A stretch of 64,000 nucleotides of DNA from Isoetes taiwanensis (Eukaryota > Streptophyta > Lycopodiopsida > Isoetales > Isoetaceae): assembly GCA_021234155.1 (NCBI GenBank), contig JAJEKV010000013.1, forward strand, positions 13,807,877 to 13,871,876, read 5' to 3'. Below, one piece after another: positions 48,083 to 61,027 of the stretch (position 1 is its first letter; every line of letters begins with the position of its first letter). The notes beneath the pieces are model-generated. The model had not been told where the DNA came from, did not search any database, and saw only the letters and a program-made list of their open reading frames with translations. A program made the position numbers and the translations under genes.

Positions 48083-51000
48083 TTAATTGTAAAACTTAAT
48101 CTACTTATTTAAAATGTTTTTAGAGGTGGGTGGTATCGCCAGCGTGCCCTTTCCGGGTGTTACATTTGGAAATCAAAAACGGGTTTCCGGCTATTGATTT
48201 TTCCGGCTAACTTCCCCTTCTCGACTTCTCCGGCGACCCACCCCTATTGAATGCTCATTACGACCCATATATAGCAGAGATTTGAATCAGCCGCTCCGTG
48301 CCTCCTTCATTCCGATCTATCTATCTATCATTCTGATCGCCATAGCCAGTTCCGGCACACTGTTACATCTATGTAGATGCTGGAGTAGGTAGAACCCTAA
48401 TACTTCTGTTTTGTTTGTTGCTATGATTCTATTTCATTATATCTGATTTGTACCTTGCAGAAGGCTGTCAATCTGCCAATATTTGGGTCCTCAGACCAGT
48501 GTGATTAAACGAAAGAAAAATATTATTCTTTCTATGCCAGGCGAAAATAGACAGATCGGATGTATTGGCATGTTGGTTGTATTACAGATTTGCCTATTGC
48601 TGGCTACAGAATCTAGACTTCTGGATTTAGGGATTTCGGCTGGCTATATAAGCATCGATTTAGTGTTTTAACTTATGCCCAAGATAACGCAGTGCCATTT
48701 ACCTTAAAAATTGCCGAACCTGTGATGGATATAATTTTGGAGCACATCGATTGCATTTTGCTTTTTGCAAGATCCTCCCCCATTATTCCTTTTGCCGGAT
48801 GCATGCAGGGGTTTTTCAGATTTTGTTTATGGTTCAGATATCAAGGGCGTGCATTTTAAAGAAGCTTCAAAAAATTCAATATTTAAAGAAGCTGCAATCT
48901 TGTAGAGGTTTCAGAGGATTATAAGTTTATGCTTTCTACTTACTTGCTGCAAATAGTGGATACATCATTGTCCAACTTCATCTGTTGAGTTCTATTTATC
49001 TGACGAGTTAGACAAAGTGGCGAGCCAAGCTTTTTAAGTCGGAATGTATTTGTTGACCTCTACTGTAGCTACTAATATGAAATTCCTTTGTTTCATCGAC
49101 AAGATTTTGCCTTAAATTTTTCCACAGATTTAATATTGGCTTCGATTTGATTTAGATTCATTTTATGGCTTGGTTGCAGCTACTCGGCCTATGGAGCCTT
49201 GCCTCTTCATTTCTTAACGGTTGTAGTCATCTGGTTCAAGGAGAGGTACAATTATTTGAAAAAATCTACTAAACAACATCGAAGATTGCCATACTTCTGT
49301 TTGTGGTTTCATATGTCTCCAGTCAACAGGCACATCTCCATCTGCAGGTAATTTTTCTTGAAGCAATTCTGTCCAATTTCTGCTGCCTAATCTTATCTAC
49401 AGGCATTTCCCATCGACAAAAGTGTCAGATTGAAGTGCAACTCTATAAGGCTAATGAGGTACTCGAATTTTAGCTGATTGCGTGATCAATGTGCTTTTTT
49501 TCCTAGAGTAAATGCTTTCTTTCAACTTAAATGCTTCATAGTGGTCAGGTCAGTGTTATTGAAACAACAATCCATTTCCATCACAAATTAGAATTAAGTT
49601 CACCATTTTATGGCTTGGTTGAGTCAAGGCATCCCTCGAAGAATTTGAGCAAAACATGTCACTCACATCATGTATCTTTGTATATCTATGAAACATTTGA
49701 TCGTATCTTTGTATATCTATGAAACGTTGATTGTTTAATTGATCAAGTATGAGTCACCACGTTTTCAATTTACTAGCCCATTGTATGGGTCCCATGACCT
49801 ATTGGTCTCCGTGGACGTTAAAAAATCTATTCTATTCTATTATATTATGCATGTTTACTATTGCATCCCATCATGGGATGGGGATTGTTATAATAGATTA
49901 TAGATTTGAGGCTTGAGACCTTGACACATTAATTCATCTTGAATCTATGAATGCCGTTTTGGTCTACTCAAAGCGAAAAGTGTGTATTCAACATGACATG
50001 CCAGAGGATTTTGAGCTTCAAGAGTATTTATTGGATTATAATGTTGTTTGAGAGTGTTTATCAAAGTATAATAAAAGTATAATGCAGTTGAGGTGAATGG
50101 GCAATTTGGGGCAATTTGGATTAAGTTAGGTGCAATCTCCTCCCTCTTAAACATCACCTTCTTTTTATAGGAGTTAACTTTAGATGGAATTCGTTGTAAC
50201 TTTTGTTGGTGTGGTGGTGTAGTCCTTTGATAATGACATTCTTAGTTGGACTCTTCTATTATCTCTTTATTTGAACACATTAAGTTGGACTTTAATCTGT
50301 GGATATGTACGTTGTATTTTAGGGCCAAAAGATTGCTTGGAAAACATGACATGTACAATGTATTTTAGGGCTAGAAGAATTCTTGGAAAACATGATACAT
50401 AACAATGTATTTAGGGCCAATTGGGAGAAAATAACATACAATGTATCTTAGGACCAAAATATTGCTAGGGAAACAAAGGAGAAAATAACATGTAATTGGA
50501 AGAAAGCTTGCCTTTGCTATTGAGGCCTCTATACACAAATCGTTGATTTCAATTTACAAGCGATACCATTCTTAAGCTTGATATTTTAATATGAGGAATC
50601 TAACAGTAAGAGGTGGTGTTTTTTTCATGGGATGAATGTGTAATAAAATGATCTCCCATGCAAATGCTATGCTTAATTACATGAGGTCCATGCCATGCTT
50701 TACTTCGACTTGAAGGTATATAGATTTCCTTATCCTTGAACAAATACCTAACTGTAAAAATGTGGCAACCCAAAAAATGGTTGTCATTATCTTATCCAAT
50801 CTTTACCTTTATGGTTTTTACTACTAATGTGACACTTTCAAAATGGACCTCAACATTCTCACTAAATATGCTCTCCCTCCTATCTATCCAATTAAATGTT
50901 TCAATTAGACTTCAACAAAGCGAGGATATACAAATAATTTCTGACTTTCAACCCTCTCTTACTGCAATCTAATTAGAAACACTCCAAATCTCATAAAATT

Positions 51001-51180
51001 ACAATTAACGTTTACATACTAATACCTGGCATCATGTCTGTTGCATACACACTGATTATATCAACTCTTGCACACATCAATATTTGCCGTTGTGAGAACA
51101 CCCAGCGTCATACATTAAGCACGAAAGAGTGATAAAGAGTAGTAATTCCATAAGATTAGTTTTTCAATGAAGGTTCATAT
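48083..51180. other. Mostly non-coding; possible promoter near 48.3 kb and a LINE-type tail
   Basis: Around 48130-48250 GGTGGGT and CGCC occur, with complementary GGCGACCCACC downstream. A TATATAG box at 48270 precedes CT-rich leader-like sequence, which may be a promoter, but no coding exon follows clearly. At 49805-49850 CTCCGTGGACGTTAAA leads into a (TCTAT)n tract: a short LINE-type 3' tail related to those at 20.2 and 51.7 kb. Confidence 0.4.
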
Positions 51181-51270
51181 AAACATAAGCTCCTACCCGT
51201 GCCTGGCAAAGGCCGAGCAAAAACACATGCCAGGACATTAGCCCGGCAACGCCGGGCACACGTTTACTAG
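51181..51270 (+). mobile_element. Helitron 3' end
   Basis: The hairpin GCCCGGC-AAC-GCCGGGC at 51241-51257 is followed by ACACGTTTA and CTAG (51267-51270), then T. The preceding ACACATGCCAGGACATTA matches the degenerate copy at 37.6 kb, so both belong to one family. Confidence 0.75.
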
Positions 51271-51736
51271 TGGATTCTTAAAAGAAGAAAGTTGGTGTCC
51301 CATAGTGGGTTTCCCGCTAGAAAGTTAGTGGGTTGCGAGAAATTTCTACCAAAATTTCTATGTAGATAGAAAGAGAGTTGCTTTAGTTTCAACTCTCTGA
51401 AGCTAGACTTTACCATAAGTTCTAGGCCTTATGTGCTACCCCTATGTAATAGATTCTTGGACATTCAAGATCAAGGATTAGATGTTTTTTGGGAAGAGTT
51501 GATACTGATGGATAAAGCTTGAAATGTCATAAAAGAACCTTTGATTGAATTGTGTTTGCTATTTCTAGTTATAAATATGTGTTTATTAATGAAGCATGAG
51601 TGGCAATGTTGTTTATTTGTTTCATTACTGTTTCATGGTATTATTATTCATTATTTTATGCATCTGACGACGATATTTGGATATGCCATTGACTTCATTT
51701 TATTGTATGGCTTACGTGTTTTTCCACATCAACAAA

Positions 51737-51925
51737 AGGAAGGAAGGAAGGAAGGAAGTTTATTTTAACGTCCACGGAGGCCAGAGGCCTATGAGACGGC
51801 ACAGAACAGGCAAAAAAGCCAAAAACCCCAACACCAAAAACAAACAATGTAACTGTACAGTAGAACCCTACTACCGGGATGAAAAAACCCCCACTTGGGA
51901 GGAAAAACCCTAACAGTAGGCTCTA
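51737..51925 (-). mobile_element. LINE 3' end, ~190 bp, minus strand
   Basis: It is the reverse complement of 20089-20279, from GAGCCTACTGTTAGGG to TCCGTGGACGTTAAAATAAA and the (CTTC)n tail. A 3'-UTR-only copy, so heavily 5'-truncated on insertion. Confidence 0.85.
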
Positions 51926-54675
51926 GACAAAGACACTGTCGAAATTCAAATACCCATAAGTTGGGGAATTTTTCTATCCCAACTTTGGTTCGAAAAAAGA
52001 AGCTACTACGGTGAGCTATCTTTGAGATTTGTAATAATAATGGCTTCAATATAAAAGTATGAAATCAACGGTTTTGTTCTTGCATACAAAAACTAGAAGG
52101 CATCTGAATTAAGATAAGATGTGGTACATCATGTTTAAGGAGTGCTTCTTCCTCGGCAGCTAATTTCAGATCAATTAATTCTAGGATGCCTCATCCAAAA
52201 CACAGCTAATTTCAGATCAACCAATTCTAGGATGCCTCATCTAAAATACATTATGAAGGCTTGGGACTAGGAATCGTTTAAATGCTTAATTTAAATTCTA
52301 GACCACATTCTTTTATTGAAGTTAGCTTACGAATGCACATGAAGAGAGATCATACTTCAAGTTATTTTTGGAATTTGTTTGGTGTAAGGTATATAAACTG
52401 CAAATTATAACTTTGAACATTCAAAGTATTCTTGCACGACCTGTTGTCCTTGATATAATCTTAATATCTGGAGCCCTTGATAATGTTGTATGTCTTACAT
52501 GTGTTCTGCAAAACGACACAAAGTTCCCTTTCTAAGCAACCAAATTAAGCCTTAATGTTAGAAGATGATTTCGAATCCTTTAGATAGTGTAAATGATGTA
52601 ACGAATGTAGAACCCAACATTCAGTCAATATAAAGCAAACACTATGATATTCGTCATGATTTTAAATCCTTTAGATAGTGTAATTAATGTAAGGAATATA
52701 GAATCCAGCATTCAGTCAATACAAAGCAGACACTAGGATATTTGTGAAGCAATATACTTCAATCTGGTTGCTTGTGGCGTGTTGGTGCTTCTCTTTGTAA
52801 TAAAATAGAATCAAGGCATCTTGTCAAGCCTGTCCCCTGAATGAATTGGCATATTCACACATACAACAATCTACTTGCTTGTGGCCAACTCTTGCAGCTG
52901 CCTGTCCGAAATTCATTCGCTGTTGCCCTTCCACGACGTCAAGAAAAGGCATGGCAGAGATATTTTGGTGCAGATGCAGATATGGCAAGAACAGAGTTAT
53001 TTTTCTTCTTGTTTTTAGGCTGATCCGGTTCTAGGGTGTCCACGAAGCCCAAGATGAGGCTGATCCAGTGCTATGGCATGCAGGAAATCATGGCATCTTC
53101 AAAAATCTTCAGAAATCTTCAGAAATCCAGGCTGATCCGGTGCTATGGCTTCAAAAATCTTCTGAAAAGCTTCAGCAAACATTTAGAAAACTTCGGCTAT
53201 GGCTGCTCCGTTGGTCATGCCAGAACCGGCTATCGCAATACTCAGAAAATACTCAGCAAAAACTCCGTTGGTCAGCAACGAACCGGCTGCAGGAGGTCAT
53301 GCCAGAATGGAGCAGCCATTTTACATTCTTGGATAGAATGGTTGCCACATGGCAGTCTGCCATTGCCTCTCAAACAGGAATCAACACCAACTTTCCTTGA
53401 CGTCATCTACCCCTTCACTCCATAAGGTTTTAATTGAGTTCCGATTAAAGGTGGCGGCCAAGAATAAAAAATCAAAGGGCAAAGGACTTGGCACCTGCCA
53501 CGCAAGCAAATAGCTCGAAGAACTACAGGAGAAGAAAATTCAGGGCTTGTGGCAGCGACAATTGCTCAAAATCCTCAACTTTCAAGCTCTTCTGTGAAGG
53601 CAGAGCTAGCATGATCCGGTTTCAAGCAGCGGCAGCGGCAGTGGACGAAAATTCGAAAAGAAGTCCAAGAGATGTTCATCGCGGAAATCTGATAAGGTGT
53701 CCGAAATCCGTTGCATGCCACTTTGAGAGAGTAGCCGTTCCCATGAAATGCTATTTCTGAACACTCTTTCTTGGCGGAAAGAACACCGAGAGTGACTGGC
53801 TGTTTTTTTTTACATTCGAATTTAAAGCGAAAATTACAGAGCACGATTCAGGTATGTTGATGAAGATTGTTTCAGCACAATTATCAAATCAATTGTTTTC
53901 TCTTTGACCCAAACGCATTGTTTTTAGCAAGAAACTTCTATTTAAATCAAACACATTGTTTTTAGGAAGAAACTGATGTATGTACTGTTGGTTAGCTAAA
54001 AGAAGGAGCTCCCCTGCCAGTTGAGGGGGCATTTCCCAATTAGGTGGAGTGTTTTCAGTTTAGAATGGAGTGTTTTGAAAATCGCCAAACACTTTAATGG
54101 AGTCTCGTATGTCCTGCCATTACCAGATACGTGACAGGCGTCTAAATGCTTGAGAGGAATCTGGCCGTTAGTCTTGCTTTGCCAGGGATGGTAATGTACT
54201 GCACTTTCGGTTCAGGGTATGGCATATAGCGTTGTTAGCTTATATTGGTAACAGGTACCTTCTTGTCCTCGCCTTTTTTCTTTTGGAAATTACACAGGGG
54301 TTTATGGATTCAATTCCTCCATAATATCACACCCATTTAAATCGAACATATGCTGACAACATCACACCCCATTGAATTGAAGATATTTTTGGAGTTCTTT
54401 AAATTCTTTTGGTATTTTCCTGATATCCAGAAATACCAAAAGAATACCCTCTTCCACCAATACATCTTCCACCAGAAATTTTGAAGTTCTGGGCACTATT
54501 CTCTCCCATGAAGCCACCTCCCTATGCATCTCCTTTTTTTCGGGAGGTTCTTAAGGCATGAAAAGGTGTATGTTTGCTAACCTCTTTGCATTCTTTAAAT
54601 TGGTCTCAGGCTTCTTCCCCCTTTCTTTGGGCTCTGCCCCGCTTGTCTCTATACATACATTCTACATCCTAAGAC
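51926..54675. other. Non-coding interval with small tandem duplications
   Basis: A ~46-bp unit (AGCTAATTTCAGATCAA) is duplicated at 52157-52248, and a ~92-bp unit with AATCCTTTAGATAGTGTAA at about 52563-52747. GGCTGATCCGGTGCTATGGC-like words occur three times at 53021-53150. The open frames at 53036-53425 and 53488-53760 are low-complexity and not convincing genes. Confidence 0.5.
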
Positions 54676-55712
54676 TCAGCGCAGATGGCTTCCAGCAGGT
54701 ATAATCGCCTGGTACTCTGATGGTCCGCTCCGCTTCTGGCAAAACTTCAAGGACACATATAACCTGACTTGGCTAGATGATTTTACATGGGAACTAGAAG
54801 CTGGCAATATTCCATTGCCTCCCAATCTTGATACTGCATATGGACGTTTACAGTTGATGTTTCCTGGGACAAGCACTTTGTCAGAAACTTCTACAAACAT
54901 CTCACTATGCAGCCTCCTTTGTCTTCTTCCCCTCATTGGCAGCGTGTAGTTCCAAATGTCAATCATCGAGTTTGGCCCAGGATTTTGGACAAGAACATTC
55001 CTTCAAAGCACTCTGTTCTCTCCTCTGGCAGGTTGTGCATAGGGCACATAGGGCACTGAGAATTAACGTCAGAGTCTACTCTTTCAAGCCAGCTGTCAAC
55101 CCTCTCTGTCCAATGTGCAAAGCCGCTCCAGAGTCGATAGGGCATTCTCTTGTCCTATGTGATCATCTTCGTCCCATTTGGGCAGCTCTTCGCACTTTGT
55201 TCTGCACACGTCTTGCAAGCCAGGAAATTCATCTCAGCCTTCTTCCTCGTCATTGGCCACGTTTCAAGAAGGGGGCATTCAACATTTGTAGGGCTCTAAT
55301 CTGCTGGGTGATATGATATGGAAGCACAGATGCCAAGTCGTTTTTAGAGGAAAATGTACTCCTGCGACTACTGCTATAGGTCTCTATCACGAAATTAAAT
55401 CTCGTTTGCATGATTAATATTTGACATCTAAGTTATCAGGATATCTAAGTTACATCCTGATGTTAAGGAGGAGGAGGGGCATGATATTGAAGCACAGATG
55501 CCAAGTCGTTTTCAGGGGAAAATGTACTCCTGCTACTGCTATAGGTCTCTATCACGAGATTAAATCTCATTTGCATGATCAATATTTGACATCTAAATTA
55601 CATCCTAATGTTAAGCAGGAGGTCTGGGGTTATATCCACCTCCCTTAGCAATTCTATGTAATTACATTTTCCTTTCAATATAGTTTCTTCGTCTTTTAAC
55701 CAAAAAAAAAAA
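54676..55712 (+). mobile_element. 5'-truncated LINE with poly(A)
   Basis: The C-terminal part of a LINE ORF2 in shifting frames: GIIAWYSDGPLRFWQNFKDT, then the zinc motif (CPMCKAAPESIGHSLVLC) and HLRPIWAALRTLF. The terminal ~100 bp of coding sequence are tandemly duplicated (about 55316-55425 and 55486-55595, both with HRCQVVFRGKCTPATA). A 3' UTR and A11 run end it at ~55712. It differs from the (CTTC)-tailed family. Confidence 0.8.
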
Positions 55713-56598
55713 GATCATTCAATCTGTAGGGGCAGAAAGATATTGTCTCAAAATAATTCTTATTTTTTTATTATAAAAATAATAATAATCCGGCATGGTT
55801 GAATTAAGAGTATGGCTGCATGAAAATAATAGAGAATTAGTCAGATGCATTGCCACCTTATCTGTACTCTAAGAAACAGGAAGTTAATCAGCTTATATGA
55901 TGCAAGGTTGAGCAGCTTCATGCTAGAAAGAAAAGATCCAGTAGCCAACATTATTTTTATACCTTGAATTTAGTGCCTTTCCCAGCTGTAGCCACACTTG
56001 TGAGTTTTACCATGGCCATGATAATGAGCTACAGAAGCAGCCTTCCATGCAACTTGAGATATAAACTATGTAGCTCTGCACATTCAGGTGATAAGAGATC
56101 TCTTTCAGCTCTGAGACACGAGAAGAACGTACTTTTCTATAATGTGCATGTCCATAGCCATCTAGTTAATTGATGTCATTTTTTTGTAAGAGAAGCTATC
56201 AGTGTCCCTATTGGGCTTCACACTCAGTATTTTAAGTTAGACATGGTATTTACTACAACGAGTGCCACTACTGCTCGCAATAATGATCAAAAGTATGAGC
56301 TTTTTCATATAAGACCTCAAAATCTATTATCCAGAGGAGCTACATCATTGTATGTGAGTATTGTAAATTCTTCTCCTCATTGATGACTGACAATTTAAAT
56401 GTGTAAGAACCCTGTGTACTATATCAGAGAATCTAAGCTCTCCAACCCATAGACACCTAGGAGATAAACCAGTTCAAGTCCTATGAGAGCAGAGCTGTAA
56501 CATATCGCTACCACTGCTGCTGGCAATGATGATTAAATGTACGAGCTTTAATAACTTATTTTGCTTGTTATTATACCTTCCCCCCCGCTTTGGCAGCC
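55713..56598. other. Non-coding upstream of the visible IFT144 exons
   Basis: I searched for exons of the first IFT144 propeller here and found none I could support. Confidence 0.4.
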
Positions 56599-59500
56599 AT
56601 GCCCAGAACCACGCTCAAGAAAAAATCTGGCAACAGAAATGACACTAAAACAGAGGTATGCAGCTTCCTTTTTGTCGACCTCTAGCACGGCTTGTAACAT
56701 AGAGACATGTTTTCTCAGATCCGGAACGAGGATTATCGTGCAGTTTTATTGCGAAATGGAAAAGTGGAGCTGCGTTGCCTGGTCGAAGGAAAATGCCGTG
56801 ACCAGGGAATTATAGTTTTCCCTGAGAAAGATGGTCCTGCATATGAGATTTCGTGTGTGGAGCTGACTCCGGAGTTCTTCGTCTTTGGCACCAAGAGCGG
56901 TAGCATCTTATATTATCACCTCAGTGATCTTGGTCCCAACTTTGTCGGCGAACATAAGCATGGTACTGGTGAAATAAGAAGGTGCCTGCTCCTTTCACTT
57001 GTATTGTGAATTGTGTTTTGCTTGTGGAGGTAATCACATTTTTGCTCCTAACTTTTAAAGGGATACCATAGAACAATTAATGACATTTGTAACTTCTCTC
57101 ATCTTGCAAATTTACATATGGTACTAGCTTACATGATGATAATGGCGTAGATGGTGTAGATCCATTGATGAATTAACGAGGTATCTTTATATCTAGATAA
57201 TGATTCTCCTATCTTTAAGCCATCATTACAGGAGATACTTGATGCATGTGTCAATACAACAATACGATCCTATGCATTTAATTATAATACTGCATTTGTT
57301 AAACGTTTCACAAAAAATCTCCTGTTAGGCACCATGGATTCTTATGATTTGGATATGGAAAATTTATAGTACTCTCACGTTTCATTTCCTAATGCCACCT
57401 TTATCAGGTTATGGCCCAATAAGTTGGGAACACGTTTGCTGTTTGAGGATGGAAATCATGCACTTTATTTGCATAATCCTCTGAATGACCAGGTAGTACT
57501 TATTTGACTGTGCCAGTTGTAGTAGTTTTGGATAGATGCAGTGTTATTTTTCTTATTAGTTGCATGCAGGACATTCAGTCTCTGATACATACATGCAATT
57601 ACCCTTGAATTGGTGATTTAGCCCAGAAATTCATCGTTTTCATCAGTCAATAAGAATTTCTGAACATCTATATTTTCCAATCTAGTGCTGAAGTGGCAAG
57701 TCTCTACTACATAGACGATTACTGGTTATGTGAATATGAATAGATTCCCTCTAAAGGGTAGGTAGGAAGGATTATGGCCGTAAGATCTTGGGGAAGTCAG
57801 AATGCATCTACTTCAGAGAGTATATCGACGTCTTCCCCACTATGTGCGACCAATTCCATAGACACAATTGTGCTCAACTAAAAAGCTCTTCCAAGGAAGA
57901 CCCAATTTCCAGGTGAATCTGCCATATGTGCATGGAATTGGAAGCATTAAATAAGCAGCGAGGGCATGAGGATGTATTCTAGGCATTTTTGGAACTTTGC
58001 GGGCCTGTTTTAAAGGACAAAATGTTAATCAATACTTTGGGAATCAATACTTGGGGTTGCTAGATTGATAAACCTAGCATGTTATGTTAGTCTAGAGTTG
58101 AGGTGTTAATTGCTATAAAGGAAAGGTGGCGGAGTGGCTGAAAGCACATCCCTGCTAAGGATGCATATCATGTGGGTATCGTGGGTTCAAATCCCGCCTT
58201 TCAATCCCCCTTTCCCCCTTCTCCTTCAAAGGGTAATTTCCATGTGGGCAAATGGGGCTTACATTGAAACTTTTTTTTACTTCTACTCTGGTCAACAAAC
58301 GTTGGCTTGTTCCTAGCATGATCTGCTACTTATTGTATATGCTTTATGCAGATCATTAATATACCAGATTTCTCCGGGACTTTGGAAACTGTGTTATGGG
58401 ATACTTATGACAATCAAGTTTTAATACTGTCTGAAGCTGTTCATGACCACGTGTACTTATACTCTTCTAGAAGGATATGTTGCCCATCTATTCTTTTCCT
58501 GGGTTCATCGTCAAGGCCAACTGGTTCATATCCATTGGTCCTGCACAATGGCGTTGTTACATGCCAGGTGTGTCACAATGGATGTTCTAGGCTGATTTTA
58601 TTAGAAATTAGGAAACTGAATATACTTTTCCAGATGGAGAATGGTGCATTGGAGGATTTTACCTTGGATACACACCTATGGCTGAAGGTATATTAGCATT
58701 TATTTTGTAGCTAACATCAGTTCCTTTTCAGGGTAAGAATTGCATATTCTCTTGTAGAAATCATTGGCAGAAGAAAGTGAATTGAACTGTAGATTTAATC
58801 AAAATATCTCTCTGCTGCGGTTCAAAGAAGCATGGGGTGATGCTCTGCTCATAAAGACTGAGAAGGTTTGTTTATTCGTCATTTTCTACAAAAGTTTTCT
58901 TCCCTTCGAAATTGATAGCAGGTTAACAGAGTGAATATTTGCTGAGCAGGTTTGGACATGTCTGGTTCAAAATGCACTTAGGCAAATGGAATTAGAGATA
59001 GCAATCAAGGCCTGTCTCCAAACTAAGAATGTGAAGTTGCTAATGTCTCTTCGCCAATTAGAAGAGGTGGAGGATTTTGACCTGCTTAGTGGATACATCT
59101 TGGTACTTCTTGAAGACTATGATGCTGCACAGGTATGGACTTTAACCTTGTTTATAATGTGGATACTGCAGTCTCCATTTCTATAATTTTGTGTTAGTAT
59201 ACTTGCAAACTATACAGGAATGCTTTTTGAAGTCGAGCAACCCAGGAGCTGCACTTGATATGCGCAGAGGTTTACAACAATGGGATCAGGCAAGGAATGT
59301 GAACCTTTGGAAACTACATCATTTACTTCATGCATGCTGTATTTTGATCCTTAGCATTCTTACCTTCAGGCACTCGCCTTAGCAGTACAGTTAAATTCTT
59401 CTTCAACATCAGATATTAAATGGGGATATGCCCAATTGCTAGAAAGACGTGGAGAATACAGGCATTCTCTTCTTCATTATCAAGAATTCCTGAGCACTTG

Positions 59501-61027
59501 TGCTGCGGAATCAAATAAGTACTTCCAAGCTAAGGTTAATATGTCAGCATCTCAAATCTATACTTCTAGGCAGGATGATGAAGCTTTTTATCTTCTTATA
59601 ACATGACATTGGCATGAACCTAATCAGCAAAATCACTCTCACTAATTCAATCAAATTTCACTTTTTAAAGTTTGTGTCCTAGGGATTACAGTAATAGTGT
59701 AAAATGTTCCATGCTGACGATCTTAGCTCATCCTGATGCATTCATGGAAAAGCAATGTTCTATATCTTGGGGCAATCAAAATGCTGGAGGACTTTGATCT
59801 GAGCAATTGGGCACCTTTGGAGATGATAATGTAATTGATGTCCAAAATGTTGCAACATGGGGACATTATGGCCTATAAAAGTACCTTTATAATCTGATTT
59901 GACACACGTTGAGGTGGCGATCTAGATACTTGGGTTGAGGTTTCTGAAGTTTAGCAAGCTTATTGGCATAGGTACAACTGAATCATCACAATTTTAACCA
60001 TTTTAAACAAGCTATCTATCCAAAACAATTTGATTGCCAGGGCCTTCTGTTGCATAGAAATTTTTTGCATATGGATGTTTATATATTACATGAAAAAAGT
60101 GCACATTAAGTATATATCAAGAAGGAGAAGACCTTTTGCTTAACATCAACTTCACCACCTCACCAACAACTGCCCATTTACTTTATTTGGCTTATTATCT
60201 TCTCCTACAGAGTCTATGCGTATAGCTCACGAGTTTTAACCTTTGAGACTATGTCAAATAATGAAGATCATTGATCTGTTGGATTCGTCAACAACCAGCA
60301 TGCCATATTGGCCTTCGTATAAGCTGACCTTCTCAAATTGCTTAGCTTGAATGGGGTATAACAGGCTGTGTGTTTCCAGCTTTAGCATTTAGCACTGATT
60401 TATCTCTTAATTGGCAAACTTTTGCGCTTTTGGCTGAACCACGGAGCTTGTACCAAGAGGTTTGTACCATCTTGTAACAAAGCTGCAAACGTTGAGTATA
60501 TTGATGCAGAAGAAATGCATTAGTAGTTTGTTTTTAGTCCGTATAGTATTTTTCCATTTATCTGACTCTAGCCACCTTAGGCAATAGCCAATACCATGAC
60601 TCAAGCATTGCATAGCGTAAAAGGGAAGCAGCTGAAGTGCTAGTTTGTTCAATCAGAAAAGAAACCTGCACAATAATGCTTTGATCGTTCTCATAGGCAG
60701 GAATAGCCCGAACATCTATCCAGCTTGGTGATATTTGGAAGGGAAAGCAGATAGCAATGGAATGCAATAACTCCTACCTGTATAACGAGTGTGCAAAGCT
60801 TCTGGAGGCCTTGAGCCTTCCACAGGTTGGTGCATGTTCTTCTGTAGTTTCCTATTTGGAGAGAGTCATAATGATGTCATGTCAGAAATGAAATACAGGA
60901 TGCAGCTGAGTTGTATGAGAAGGCTGGACAGCTAGAGAAGGCAGCACGCATTTTTATTTTGTTTAAGAATTATGCCAAGGCATGGGCGCTACTAAAAGAG
61001 CTACAGGATGACAAACTTTATGCTGAG
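56599..61027 (+). CDS. WDR19/IFT144: IFT144/WDR19 intraflagellar transport protein, partial (11 exons visible)
   Basis: IFT144 is a core subunit of IFT complex A, which carries out retrograde transport in cilia and flagella. Exons: 56599-56655, 56719-56981, 57408-57492, 58352-58567, 58634-58687, 58758-58865, 58950-59132, 59218-59289 (GC donor at 59290), 59370-59534, 60697-60825, 60899-61027. All join in frame without stops. The second propeller reads YRAVLLRNGKVELR, FVFGTKSGSILYY, IPDFSGTLETVLWDTYDNQV and YPLVLHNGVVTCQ, in the same order as animal WDR19. The solenoid begins MELEIAIKACLQTKNV, then VEDFDLLSGYILVL, AALDMRRGLQQWDQ, GIARTSIQLGDIWKG and AAELYEKAGQLEKAARIFI. The first propeller (~430 residues) is not found upstream, and the C-terminal half must lie beyond the copia element. 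The ATG at 56599 is probably an internal Met. No lesion is visible, so the gene looks active. Confidence 0.88.
58120..58203 (+). tRNA. tRNA-Ser(GCU)-like sequence in an IFT144 intron, possibly degenerate
   Basis: A serine-type (long variable arm) cloverleaf can be drawn. Acceptor GGAAAGG (58120-58126) pairs with CCTTTC except at the first position. The anticodon stem CATCC/GGATG is perfect around loop CTGCTAA (anticodon GCU). A variable arm follows, then a T arm GTGGG-TTCAAAT-CCCGC. The T stem and acceptor overlap by one base and the D stem has a mismatch, so a base may have been lost. The D region (GGCGGAGTGGCTGAAAGC) looks organellar or bacterial rather than nuclear, suggesting transfer from an organelle genome. 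No CCA is encoded. Confidence 0.5.

Noticed and set aside
53036-53425. Protein-coding gene in overlapping open frames
   Set aside because: The frames consist of repeated GGCTGATCC and CTTCAGAAATC words with no domain or splice chain.
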